From: Streptomyces sp. BK239
GTDB taxonomy: Bacteria > Actinomycetota > Actinomycetes > Streptomycetales > Streptomycetaceae
Direction of reading: 5' to 3'
NCBI RefSeq assembly: GCF_004217285.1
Contig: NZ_SHKS01000003.1
Location: 656,265-720,264 of the forward strand
Length of the DNA: 64,000 bases
In this document: piece by piece, positions 23,397 through 31,589 of the stretch
Numbering within the stretch: the stretch's first letter is position 1
Layout of the letters: every line of letters begins with the position of its first letter
Translations under genes and position numbers: made by a program
The notes under the pieces: model-generated
Database searches by the model: none
Told to the model about the DNA's origin: nothing
What the model saw: the letters and a program-made list of their open reading frames with translations, nothing else

Positions 23397-24032
23397 ATGC
23401 GTCTTCACGTCGTCGACCACCCCCTGGTCGCCCACAAGCTCACCACCCTGCGCGACCGGCGCACCGACTCCGCGACCTTCCGCCGCCTGGCCGACGAGCT
23501 GGTCACCCTCCTCGCCTACGAGGCCACGCGTGACGTGCGCACCGAACAGGTCGACATCGTGACGCCGGTCGCCGGGACCACGGGCGTCAAGCTGTCCCAC
23601 CCGCGTCCGCTGGTGGTGCCGATCCTGCGGGCCGGGCTCGGCATGCTGGACGGCATGGTGCGGCTGCTGCCGACCGCCGAGGTGGGCTTCATGGGCATGA
23701 TCCGTGACGAGCAGACGCTCCAGGCCTCCACCTACGCCACGCGCATGCCGGAGGACCTGTCGGGCCGCCAGGTGTACGTGCTGGACCCGATGCTGGCCAC
23801 CGGCGGCACGCTGGTCGCGGCGATCCACGAGCTGATCAAGCGCGGCGCGGACGACGTCACGGCCGTGGTGCTGCTGGCCTCCCCCGAGGGCGTGGCGGTC
23901 ATGGAACGCGACCTCGCCGGCACCCCGGTCACGGTGGTCACCGCGGCGGTCGACGACCACCTCAACGACCAGGGCTACATCGTCCCGGGCCTGGGCGACG
24001 CGGGCGACCGCCTGTACGGCGCGGCGGAGTAG
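23397..24032 (+). CDS. upp: Uracil phosphoribosyltransferase
   Basis: A 211-aa cytosolic enzyme making UMP from uracil and PRPP in pyrimidine salvage. Hallmarks: [52 protein letters not shown], the PRPP loop [17 protein letters not shown], and the uracil-binding [16 protein letters not shown] at the end. Length matches the family. The start is set by the N-terminus and by the leaderless promoter immediately before it. A bidirectional terminator follows. Confidence 0.96.
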   Translation: MRLHVVDHPLVAHKLTTLRDRRTDSATFRRLADELVTLLAYEATRDVRTEQVDIVTPVAGTTGVKLSHPRPLVVPILRAGLGMLDGMVRLLPTAEVGFMGMIRDEQTLQASTYATRMPEDLSGRQVYVLDPMLATGGTLVAAIHELIKRGADDVTAVVLLASPEGVAVMERDLAGTPVTVVTAAVDDHLNDQGYIVPGLGDAGDRLYGAAE

Positions 24033-24102
24033 CCCTCCGGGGGAGCCACCACGCCATTGCCGGGCCGCGGCCGGGACCTTACAGACTCGCGGCTCGGCCC
24101 CA

Positions 24103-24164
24103 GGGCGCGTTTCGAAAGTCCCGCCTGCCCTTCGGGCGGACGACGCTACTTTCGGAACACGCCC
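24103..24164. terminator. Bidirectional terminator between upp and the convergent LytR_C gene
   Basis: Outer arms (24103-24119 against about 24148-24164, three mismatches) enclose an inner CCGCC/GGCGG stem capped by a UUCG-type tetraloop. It touches the stop codon of the convergent gene. Confidence 0.7.
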
Positions 24165-24820
24165 TAGCAGTGCTTCTTCGTGGTCGCCGTCGCCGCGGGG
24201 TGAGGAGCCGTCAGGGCGGTCAGGGTCCTGGTGGCTTCCGGCTGGGCGGTGAGGGCCGTGAAGGCGTTGCCGATGATCAGGTCGATCGCCGGGCCCTTGC
24301 GGGCGGCGTCGGTGCGGCGCTCGGCCGTGGTGAGCTGGGTGGCGAGGACCGGCAGCGAGGTGTTCAGGGAGGCCGCGGGGCCGAGCAGGACACCGGCCCC
24401 GGGGACCTTCTTGTCGTACTCCTTGCTCGCGTTGCCCACCTGGCCGATCTTGAAGCCGCGCTTCTTCAGCTCGTCCGCCGTGGTCTTGGCGAGGCCGCCG
24501 CGCGTGGTGGCGTTGAAGACGTTCACGGTGATCTGCGCGGGCGCCGGCAGCGCGGCGGGCGACGCGACGGCCGCGGGGCTCGCCTTGGCCGCCTTGGTGG
24601 TGCAGCCGGCTTTGGAGCCCGCCGCGGAGGTCGTGCCCCCGCCGCCCGTGAAGACGTCGATGAGCTGCATCGTCCCCCAGCCGCCGACGCCCAGCACGGC
24701 GCCACAGGCGACGACCACGACGACCAGCCGGCCCCGCCGCCGGGGCGGGCGCATACGCGGGTACTTGTCCCCCGTGATCCGGTACTTGCCGCCCATGCCC
24801 GGGGGAGTCAGCATGCTCAT
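24164..24820 (-). CDS. LytR C-terminal-domain membrane protein
   Basis: A 218-aa protein. The N-terminal cytoplasmic stretch LTPPGMGGKYRITGDKYPRM and a basic patch (RPPRRRGR) precede one membrane span (LVVVVVACGAVLGVGGWGT). An Ala/Pro-rich linker and a LytR_cpsA_psr C-terminal domain (ITVNVFNATTRGGLAKTTAD, ELKKRGFKIGQVGNASKEYD) lie outside the cell. Such domains occur in cell-wall glycopolymer proteins; this one lacks the transferase domain. ATG at 24820 has a TACGCT hexamer 6 nt before it and no Shine-Dalgarno sequence; ATG 24814 is an alternative. Confidence 0.82.
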   Translation of the reverse strand: MSMLTPPGMGGKYRITGDKYPRMRPPRRRGRLVVVVVACGAVLGVGGWGTMQLIDVFTGGGGTTSAAGSKAGCTTKAAKASPAAVASPAALPAPAQITVNVFNATTRGGLAKTTADELKKRGFKIGQVGNASKEYDKKVPGAGVLLGPAASLNTSLPVLATQLTTAERRTDAARKGPAIDLIIGNAFTALTAQPEATRTLTALTAPHPAATATTKKHC

Positions 24821-24955
24821 GAACGCAGCGTAGTGCGCCGCGGCGGCCATGCCTACTAGATGATCATTCGACTCCCCGCAGGAGAACCCGAAAGGGGCAA
24901 TCCGCGAAGGCCGGCGCAGCCGCCCGACAGGGAGTCAGCCGCGCCGGGGGAGCCG

Positions 24956-25252
24956 TCAGTCCAGCTCGAGCACCCGGGCGTGCAGCACCTGACGCTGCTG
25001 CAGGGCCGCCCGCACGGCGCGGTGGAGGCCGTCCTCCAGGTACAGGTCGCCCTGCCACTTCACGACGTGCGCGAAGAGGTCGCCGTAGAACGTGGAGTCC
25101 TCGGCGAGCAGGGTTTCCAGGTCGAGCTGCTGCTTGGTGGTCACCAGCTGATCGAGGCGGACCGGGCGCGGCGCGACGTCCGCCCACTGCCGGGTGCTTT
25201 CCCGGCCGTGGTCGGGGTACGGCCGGCCGTTTCCGATGCGCTTGAAGATCAC
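24956..25252 (-). CDS. Conserved actinobacterial protein with ParB-like motif
   Basis: A 98-aa protein: MIFKRIGNGRPYPDHGREST, PRPVRLDQLVTTKQQLDLET, then GDLYLEDGLHRAVRAALQQR. The last segment resembles the DGxHRxxAA loop of ParB/sulfiredoxin-fold proteins, which suggests a nucleotide-binding fold; that is inference only. It is highly conserved in Streptomyces as far as I recall and sometimes annotated as an antitoxin, for which I see no toxin partner. It diverges from the HerA-like gene with 106 bp between. Confidence 0.7.
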   Translation of the reverse strand: MIFKRIGNGRPYPDHGRESTRQWADVAPRPVRLDQLVTTKQQLDLETLLAEDSTFYGDLFAHVVKWQGDLYLEDGLHRAVRAALQQRQVLHARVLELD

Positions 25253-25358
25253 ACGGAAAGCCTACCGGCCCAGACCTTCCGGGCGCAGCCATGGCGGGCG
25301 AGTGCGACGCTGGAAAAAACAAGCTGAACGGGGGCGAAACGGGAGCGAGGGGCCGTCG

Positions 25359-26921
25359 ATGAGTGCCAGCGAGATCGCCGCCGGGTACGCCTTCACCGGT
25401 CCCGCCCTCGACCTGGGCGCCCTCCTGTGGGACGGGGCCTGCCTGCCGGACGCCCCGATCCGCGTCCCCCTCGCGGTGCTGAACCGGCACGGCCTCGTCG
25501 CCGGCGCCACCGGCACCGGCAAGACCAAGACGCTCCAGCTCATCGCCGAGCAGCTCTCGGCGCAGGGCGTGCCGGTCTTCCTCGCGGACGTCAAAGGCGA
25601 CCTGTCCGGGGTCGCGGCGCCAGGCGCGCCGAATCCCAAGGTGGCCTCCCGCTCCGCCGAGGTCGGGCAGCGGTGGGCGCCGGCCGGCTTCCCCGCCGAG
25701 TTCTACGCGCTCGGCGGTCTCGGCCACGGCATCCCCGTCCGGGCCACCGTCACCAGCTTCGGGCCGGTGCTGCTCGCCAAGGTGCTCCAGCTCAACCGCA
25801 CCCAGGAGCAGTCGCTCGGTCTGATCTTCCACTACGCCGACCGCAAGGGCCTGGAGCTGGTCGATCTCAAGGACCTGCGGGCCGTCGTCGCCTTCCTCGC
25901 CTCCGACGAGGGCAGGAGCGAGTTGAAGGACGTGGGCGGGGTGTCCCCGGCCACCGCCGGGGTGATCCTGCGGACCCTCACCGTGTTCGAGGCGCAGGGC
26001 GCGGCCGACTTCTTCGGCGAACCGGAGTTCGACACGGGCGAGTTGCTGCGCACCGCGGACGACGGGCGCGGGATCGTCTCCGTGCTGGAACTTCCCGCCG
26101 TGCAGGACAGGCCCCAGCTCTTCTCCACCTTCCTGATGTGGCTCCTGGCCGACCTCTTCCACGACCTGCCGGAGGTCGGCGACGTCGACCGGCCCGAGCT
26201 CGTCTTCTTCTTCGACGAGGCGCACCTCCTCTTCGACGGCGCCTCCCGCGCGTTCCTGGAGGCCCTCACGCGGACGGTCCGGCTCATTCGCTCGAAAGGG
26301 GTGGGCGTGTTCTTCGTCACACAGGCCCCGAAGGACGTGCCCGCGGACGTCCTGGCCCAGCTCGGCAACCGCGTCCAGCACGCCCTGCGCGCCTTCACCC
26401 CGGACGACCAGAAGGCCCTGCGGGCCACGGTGAAGACGTTCCCGGACTCCGCCTACGACCTGGAGGAGCTGCTGACCGGTCTGGGCACCGGCGAGGCGGT
26501 GGTGACCGTCCTCGACGAGAACGGCGCCCCCACCCCGGTCGCGGCGACCAGGTTGCGCGCCCCGGCGTCCCTGATGGGCCCGGTCGACACGGCGACCCTG
26601 GACGGAGCGGTGCGCGCCTCGGCGCTGTTCGAGCGGTATGCACAGGCTGTGGACAGAGAGTCGGCCTACGAGCGGCTGGCGGCGGCGCGGGGTCCGGCCG
26701 AGGCGCCCGGCAGGCCGGACCGGCCCTCCGGCGGACCGAAGGACGAGAGCCGGAGGCCCGCCGGACGCGCCGACCACGCCGGACATGCCGAGCCCGAGCC
26801 TTCCCTGGCTGAACAGGTCGTCCACAGTGGTGTGTTCAAGTCCCTGGCGCGTTCCGTGGGCACGCAGATCGGCCGGGAGATCACCCGTTCGCTCTTCGGC
26901 ACCGCGAGACGGAGGCGGTGA
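25359..26921 (+). CDS. HerA-like helicase/DUF853 family ATPase (YjgR-like)
   Basis: A 520-aa P-loop NTPase of the HerA/FtsK superfamily. Walker A is GATGTGKTKT (about residue 49), Walker B is ELVFFFDEAHLLFDG, and sensor-like segments IRSKGVGVFFVTQAPKDVPA and LGNRVQHALRAFTPDDQKAL follow. The C-terminal 70 residues are Pro/Glu-rich and then QIGREITRSLFGTARRRR. The family is cytoplasmic and its DNA-processing role is presumed. GAGGGG lies 6 nt before the ATG at 25359; the frame upstream has no supported start. Confidence 0.9.
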   Translation: MSASEIAAGYAFTGPALDLGALLWDGACLPDAPIRVPLAVLNRHGLVAGATGTGKTKTLQLIAEQLSAQGVPVFLADVKGDLSGVAAPGAPNPKVASRSAEVGQRWAPAGFPAEFYALGGLGHGIPVRATVTSFGPVLLAKVLQLNRTQEQSLGLIFHYADRKGLELVDLKDLRAVVAFLASDEGRSELKDVGGVSPATAGVILRTLTVFEAQGAADFFGEPEFDTGELLRTADDGRGIVSVLELPAVQDRPQLFSTFLMWLLADLFHDLPEVGDVDRPELVFFFDEAHLLFDGASRAFLEALTRTVRLIRSKGVGVFFVTQAPKDVPADVLAQLGNRVQHALRAFTPDDQKALRATVKTFPDSAYDLEELLTGLGTGEAVVTVLDENGAPTPVAATRLRAPASLMGPVDTATLDGAVRASALFERYAQAVDRESAYERLAAARGPAEAPGRPDRPSGGPKDESRRPAGRADHAGHAEPEPSLAEQVVHSGVFKSLARSVGTQIGREITRSLFGTARRRR

Positions 26922-26945
26922 CCCCGCCTCCGTCCCGTCCCCCGG

Positions 26946-27089
26946 TCAGCGGCCCCGGCCGCCCCGGTGGTCCTCCGGGACCTGCCGCGACTCCTCGCGG
27001 TCCTTGATCGTCGACCGGGACTTCGGCGCACTGCGGGCCGCCTCCGCGCGCAGCAGGGCGCGCAGAACGGCATATGGGTCTGTAGGCAT
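26946..27089 (-). CDS. Small conserved hydrophilic protein, 47 aa
   Basis: MPTDPYAVLRALLRAEAARS followed by a basic/acidic tail (KSRSTIKDREESRQVPEDHR, GGRGR). AGGA lies 7 nt before the ATG. The short N-terminal helix and disordered tail suggest a small adaptor or nucleic-acid-associated protein, but I recognise no family. It converges with the HerA-like gene, 24 bp apart. Confidence 0.6.
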   Translation of the reverse strand: MPTDPYAVLRALLRAEAARSAPKSRSTIKDREESRQVPEDHRGGRGR

Positions 27090-27153
27090 GGCTGGGTCCT
27101 GTGTTCCTCGTTCGTACCTGGTGCTGACGGGCTTTCCGCGGGAGCGGTCCCGG

Positions 27154-27486
27154 TCAGCAGCGCAGGACGACGGTGCGCAGGACGTCCGGCACGTCCAGGG
27201 CGTACGGCGGGCGGGCCCGAGGAGGCAGGAGACGGCCCGGGGGAGCGGCGGGCGGCCGGGCCGGGCGGGACGAGGGCCGGGCGGGCGCGACGGCGCGGTG
27301 GGCGCCGCCCGCCGGGGGACGCGGGGCGGCGTCGAAGCCGTCGTGCTCTGCGACCTCGACGACCGCGGCGGGGAGCGCCGGGACGGCGGCGGCCTCGGCG
27401 GCCGCGCCCGGCACGAGGACGGCGAGCAGCAGCACGAGGACCCGCAGCCAGCGGTGGCTGCGCGGGAGACGTCGTGCGGTGCTCAT
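27154..27486 (-). CDS. Putative secreted Ala/Pro-rich protein
   Basis: A 110-aa frame from ATG 27486: a basic start (MSTARRLPRSHRW), a hydrophobic signal segment (LRVLVLLLAVLVPGAAAEAA), and a low-complexity Pro/Ala/Arg mature part ending LDVPDVLRTVVLRC. A signal peptide is plausible, but no ribosome binding site is visible and the composition is close to that of non-coding GC-rich frames. I would accept it as a gene only provisionally. Confidence 0.45.
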   Translation of the reverse strand: MSTARRLPRSHRWLRVLVLLLAVLVPGAAAEAAAVPALPAAVVEVAEHDGFDAAPRPPAGGAHRAVAPARPSSRPARPPAAPPGRLLPPRARPPYALDVPDVLRTVVLRC

Positions 27487-27597
27487 GGGAGGTGCTTTGC
27501 CCACGGCATACCGGCCGCTCAGCACGCGGAACCCGGGAACCGCCCGTTCGGAGCAGCGCCCGCCCGCTCGGCCGCGCGTCCCCGGGAGCGTGCGGCG

Positions 27598-28194
27598 TCA
27601 GCTCGAAGACGCCTTCTTGGCGGCCTTGGCCGCCGCCTTCATCTCCTGCTTGTGCGCCCGCACCTTCGCCAGCGACTCCGGACCCGTGATGTCGGCGACC
27701 GAGCGGAAGGAATCGGGCTCGCCGTAGGCGCCGGCGGCCTCACGCCAGCCTGTCGGCCGCACGCCGAGCCGCTTGCCGAGCAGCGCGAGGAAGATCCGCG
27801 CCTTCTGTTTGCCGAAGCCCGGCAGTTCCTCCAGCCGCCTGAGCAGCTCCTTGCCGGTGCCGGCGTCCTTCCAGACGGCGGCGGCGTCACCGTCGTAGTG
27901 CTCGACGAGGTACTGGCACAGCTGCTGGATCCGCTTGGCCATGGAGCCCGGGTAGCGGTGCACGGCCGGCTTCTCGGAGAGGAGGGCGGCGAACGCCTCC
28001 GGGTCGCGGGCGGCGATGTCGTGCGCGTCGAGGTCGTCCGCGCCGAGCCGGTCGGCGATCGTCCGCGGCCCCTTGAACGCCCACTCCATCGGGACCTGCT
28101 GGTCGAGCAGCATCCCGACCAGCGCGGCGAGCGGCGAGCGTCCGAGGAGTTCGTCGGCGTCGGGGTCCTGGGCGAGGTGAAGGGTGACGTCCAT
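27598..28194 (-). CDS. HhH-GPD base-excision repair protein
   Basis: A 198-aa protein. The N-terminal half (SPLAALVGMLLDQQVPMEWA, FKGPRTIADRLGADDLDAHD) and the helix-hairpin-helix LRRLEELPGFGKQKARIFLA followed by LLGKRLGVRPTGWREAAGAY are typical of the HhH-GPD DNA glycosylase fold. The catalytic Asp and Lys of the classical enzymes are not obvious, so it may be a divergent glycosylase or a binding protein. A Lys/Ala tail (MKAAAKAAKKASSS) should contact DNA. ATG 28194 is chosen over ATG 28206 because GAGGG precedes it; either is possible. Confidence 0.85.
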   Translation of the reverse strand: MDVTLHLAQDPDADELLGRSPLAALVGMLLDQQVPMEWAFKGPRTIADRLGADDLDAHDIAARDPEAFAALLSEKPAVHRYPGSMAKRIQQLCQYLVEHYDGDAAAVWKDAGTGKELLRRLEELPGFGKQKARIFLALLGKRLGVRPTGWREAAGAYGEPDSFRSVADITGPESLAKVRAHKQEMKAAAKAAKKASSS

Positions 28195-28281
28195 GCCCTC
28201 GATCATCCCGCGAGCGGGCCGGGGCCGCCCGCCGTGCGCCTGCCGCCCGGCCGGCTCATCGGAGCAGCCCGCGCCCCCGGC

Positions 28282-29004
28282 TCAGTCCGCCCGCCAGTAC
28301 CCCAGAGCGTGCGCGCGGTCCTTCGTCACGCCCAGTTCCTTGCGCACGTACGTCGACAACGCGCGCGTGGTGCGCGTGTCGCAGGCGATCCAGACGTACG
28401 GGTCGGGCGTCAGACGGAGCAGTTCGGGGAGTTCCGCCTTCACGCGCTCCACGAGGTGCGCCCCGTCGTCGCGGCGGGGCACGTGCCGTATCTCGTGCCG
28501 GGACGGGTCGGCGCGGAAGGGCAGGCCGTCCGCGTCGCCCTCGAACCACACCGTCGCCGGCGCCGAACCCAGCGCGTCCAGCAGGGAGTTGATCGCGGGC
28601 AGGGAGGCCGGGTCGCCGACGGCGAGGACGTGCGAGGGGGAGGGCGACGGCTCCTCGAACCCGGTGCCCTGGACGGTCGCCTCGATGGTGTCGCCGGGTT
28701 TCGCCGCCCGCGCCCAGTCGCTCGCCGCGCCCTCGTGCAGCGCGAACTCCAGGGAGAAGGCGCCCGCCGCCGGATCCGGGTCGACCAGGGTGAACGCCCG
28801 CTGGTGCGGCTTGCCCCCGTCGGTGAACCACAGTCGGACCCACATCGTCGGATGCACCCCGGTCGCCGCGAGCAGGCCGCCGTCGGTGAGGCGCACCCGG
28901 CGGTAGTGCGGGGTGACGTCCTCGGCGTCCGTCACCGTGAGCGTGTAGTCCTTCGCGCGCATCAACTTGAGGACCGCGCCCTCCCAGCCCCGCCCCTGCC
29001 CCAT
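28282..29004 (-). CDS. Siderophore-interacting protein (FAD-linked ferric-siderophore reductase, ViuB-like)
   Basis: A 240-aa flavoreductase of the ViuB/SIP family, which reduces ferric siderophores in the cytoplasm. YRRVRLTDGG and the FAD-binding RAFTLVDPDPAAGAFSLEFA are followed by the family pattern HEGAASDWARAAKPGD, then the NAD(P)H-domain strands SHVLAVGDPASLPAINSLLD and VWIACDTRTTRALSTYVRKE, ending in ALGYWRAD. GAGGTGCAGAGG precedes the ATG. An iron-box palindrome lies 40-58 bp upstream, so iron should repress it. Confidence 0.92.
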   Translation of the reverse strand: MGQGRGWEGAVLKLMRAKDYTLTVTDAEDVTPHYRRVRLTDGGLLAATGVHPTMWVRLWFTDGGKPHQRAFTLVDPDPAAGAFSLEFALHEGAASDWARAAKPGDTIEATVQGTGFEEPSPSPSHVLAVGDPASLPAINSLLDALGSAPATVWFEGDADGLPFRADPSRHEIRHVPRRDDGAHLVERVKAELPELLRLTPDPYVWIACDTRTTRALSTYVRKELGVTKDRAHALGYWRAD

Positions 29005-29043
29005 GACCTCTGCACCTCTCGCGTACGATTCCTGGCCTGATCG

Positions 29044-29062
29044 TTAGGTGAGGCTAACCTAA
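29044..29062. promoter_or_regulatory. Iron box (DmdR1/IdeR operator)
   Basis: TTAGGTGAGGCTAACCTAA differs by one base from the consensus palindrome TTAGGTTAGGCTAACCTAA of DtxR/IdeR-type regulators. It sits between the divergent siderophore-interacting gene and the acylase gene, 40 and 20 bp from their starts, so it should control both. Confidence 0.88.
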
Positions 29063-29081
29063 AAGCAAGAGGGGTCACAGG

Positions 29082-31589
29082 GTGACGACCGAGACCGACA
29101 GACCCGAGGGCGTCTTCCGGGACGCCTGGGGCATCCCGCACCTGCGCGCCGGAAGCGCCCGCGAGCTCGCGCGGCTCCAGGGGCGGGTGACCGCCCGCGA
29201 CCGCGCCTGGCAGCTCGAGGTCGAACGGCACCGCGCCCGCGGCACCTCGGCGTCCTTCCTGGGTGCCGACGCCCTGCCCTGGGACCGCTTCGTGCGCCGC
29301 GCCCGCCTCGACGACACCGCCCGCCGCTGCTTCGCCGCCCTGGAGGAGCGCGACCCGGAGACCGCCGACTGGGTACGGGCATACGTGGACGGCGTCAACG
29401 AGGGCCTGACCGGGGCCGGCGCCGCCCCGGAGTCGCCCGCGCCGCCCGCCCCCGAGTTCGCGGACCTCGGCCTGGCCCCCGGCCGCTGGGAACCCTGGAC
29501 CCCGCTCGCCGTCTGGCTCTCCACCCACATCCTGTTCGCCGGCTTCCCCGCCAAGCTGTGGCGCGAGGAGGCGATCCGGCACCTCGGCCCCGAGGCGGTC
29601 GGGCTGTTCGCCACCGACGGCCCCGGCACCTCCGGCAGCAACGGCTGGCTGGTCGCCGGCGAGCGCACCCGCACCGGGCAGGCCGTCATCGCCGGTGACC
29701 CGCACCGCTTCATCGAGGACCCCGGCGTCTACCAGCAGATCCGTCTGGCCTGCGACGAGTTCGACGTCGTGGGACTCGCCGTGCCCGGGATCCCCGGCAT
29801 CGCCCACTTCGGGCACACCGGAACGGTCGCCTGGTCCATCACCAACGCCATGGCCGACTACCAGGACCTCTACCGCGAGCGCCTGCGCCGCACGGGCGCC
29901 GGCGTCGAGGCCCTCGGCCCGGACGGCGTCTGGCGGCGGGTCACCCGGCACACCGAGCTGATCCGGGTCGCGGGGGAGGAGAGCGTCGAGGTCGAGATCC
30001 TGGAGACCGAGCGCGGGCCCGTCATCGTGGGCGGACCCGAGGGCCTGGGCGGGGGCACCGCGGCGGACGTCGACGCGGTGGTCGCGAACGGCCCTGGGGG
30101 GAGCGCGCCGGACCCCGACGACGGTGGTGTGGACGGCATCACGCACCTTCGAGGGGGTGCCTCGGCGGAGCCCGGCGACGTCACCGCGGGCCGCCCCGAG
30201 GGGATCGCGCCGGACCGTGACGGTGTCACCGGGGGCCGCCCCGAGGGGATCGCGCCGGACCGTGACGGTGTCACCGGGGGCCGCCCCGAGGGGATCGCGC
30301 CGGACCGTGACGGTGTCGCCGGGGGCCGCCCCGAGGGGATCGCGCCGGACCGTGACGGTGTCGCCGGGGCCCGCCCCGAGGGGATCGCGCCGGACCGTGA
30401 CGGTGTCACCGGGGGCCGCCCCGAGGGGACCGCGCCGGACCTCGACCACGCCGGCGCCCCGCTCGCCCTGGCCCTGCGCTACCCGCCCCGCGTCACCGCC
30501 GACCTCGGTTTCAGCGCCCTGCTGCCGCTCCTGCGCGCCCGCCGGGTCGCCGACGTGGACCGTGCCTTCGACCGCTGGGCCGAGCCGGTCAACGTCGTGC
30601 AGGCCGCCGACACCGAGGGCGGACTGCTGCACCGGGTCGCCGGCCGCGTCCCCGTGCGCGCCGAGGCCAACCGCGTCCGTCTGGTCCCCGCCTGGGAGCC
30701 CGGCCACGAGTGGACCGGCTGGCACGAGACGCCCCGCGCCGGTCTCACCGACGGCGTCGCCGTCATGGCCAACCAGCGCGGCCCGGCCGCCCCGCTCGGC
30801 GTCGAGTTCGCCCCGCCGCACCGCGCCGACCGCATCAGGGAACTGCTGGACGGGCGCAGGCAGTGGTCGGCGGCCGACATGCCGGCCCTGCACACCGACA
30901 CCCACCTCGCGTCCGCCGGTCCCCTCCTCGATCGCCTCGCCGCCCTCGACGACCTGACCGGGCCGGCCGCCGGCCTGCGCGAACGTCTGCTGCGCTGGGA
31001 CCGCCACATGGACGCCGACAGCCAGGACGCGGCCGCCTACGCCGCCCTGCGCAGCGCCGTCGTGCGCCGCCTCGCCGCCCATCCGGCCTTCGCCGCCCTG
31101 ACCGCACCGCCCGCCTACCCCGAGGTGCTCCTGCCCTGGCTGGCCCTCGTCCCGCGCATCGGCTTCGCGCTGTCCCACCTGCTCAGCGCCGACGAGCTGT
31201 ACGGCGTCGACCGCCGCGCGCTCGTCCGCGAGGCCGTCGAGGAGGTCGCCGGACAGCCGGCCGCCCGCTGGGGCGACACCCACCGCCTCGCCCCCTGGCG
31301 GGCCCTGCCCGACCCCTCGTACGAGGCCCCGGCCCTCTCCGGCGACCACGACTGCGTGCTGTGCACCTCGGCCGTGCCCGGCTGGACCGACCTCGCCGCA
31401 CGCGGCCCGGCCGCCCGCTACGTCTGGGACCTGGCCCGCCGCGAGGACAGCCGCTGGGTCGTGCCCTTCGGCGCGTCCGGACGCCCCGACAGCCCCCACC
31501 ACCACGACCAGCTCCCCCTCTGGCTCACGGGCGAGCTCGCGCCGGTCGTCACCGACTGGACGCTGCTGACGAAGGAGAGCGACCACTGA
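29082..31589 (+). CDS. Penicillin-acylase-family Ntn hydrolase, iron regulated
   Basis: An 835-aa amidohydrolase. The precursor splits before the catalytic Ser186 in TSGSNGWLVAGERT; downstream PHRFIEDPGVYQQIRLACDE, GIPGIAHFGHTGTVAWSITN and AVMANQRGP with the conserved Asn fit the family. There is no signal peptide, unlike secreted acylases such as PvdQ. Residues about 370-459 are a repeat insertion. GTG at 29082 has AGAGGGG 7 nt upstream. It is co-transcribed with a siderophore-type acetyltransferase (TGATG junction) and sits under an iron box, which suggests siderophore assembly, tailoring or hydrolysis. Substrate is inferred only. Confidence 0.87.
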   Translation: MTTETDRPEGVFRDAWGIPHLRAGSARELARLQGRVTARDRAWQLEVERHRARGTSASFLGADALPWDRFVRRARLDDTARRCFAALEERDPETADWVRAYVDGVNEGLTGAGAAPESPAPPAPEFADLGLAPGRWEPWTPLAVWLSTHILFAGFPAKLWREEAIRHLGPEAVGLFATDGPGTSGSNGWLVAGERTRTGQAVIAGDPHRFIEDPGVYQQIRLACDEFDVVGLAVPGIPGIAHFGHTGTVAWSITNAMADYQDLYRERLRRTGAGVEALGPDGVWRRVTRHTELIRVAGEESVEVEILETERGPVIVGGPEGLGGGTAADVDAVVANGPGGSAPDPDDGGVDGITHLRGGASAEPGDVTAGRPEGIAPDRDGVTGGRPEGIAPDRDGVTGGRPEGIAPDRDGVAGGRPEGIAPDRDGVAGARPEGIAPDRDGVTGGRPEGTAPDLDHAGAPLALALRYPPRVTADLGFSALLPLLRARRVADVDRAFDRWAEPVNVVQAADTEGGLLHRVAGRVPVRAEANRVRLVPAWEPGHEWTGWHETPRAGLTDGVAVMANQRGPAAPLGVEFAPPHRADRIRELLDGRRQWSAADMPALHTDTHLASAGPLLDRLAALDDLTGPAAGLRERLLRWDRHMDADSQDAAAYAALRSAVVRRLAAHPAFAALTAPPAYPEVLLPWLALVPRIGFALSHLLSADELYGVDRRALVREAVEEVAGQPAARWGDTHRLAPWRALPDPSYEAPALSGDHDCVLCTSAVPGWTDLAARGPAARYVWDLARREDSRWVVPFGASGRPDSPHHHDQLPLWLTGELAPVVTDWTLLTKESDH
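30189..30458 (+). repeat. 45-bp in-frame minisatellite inside the acylase gene
   Basis: Five near-identical 45-bp units (from 30189, 30234, 30279, 30324 and 30369) and a degenerate sixth encode GRPEGIAPDRDGVTG or close variants. The unit length is a multiple of three, so copy-number change would not shift the frame. Confidence 0.92.

Noticed and set aside
30189..30458. CRISPR-like array
   Set aside because: The 45-bp units are directly abutting with no spacers, lie in frame inside a gene, and no cas genes are nearby. The 85-bp array at 5.3 kb fails for the same reasons.
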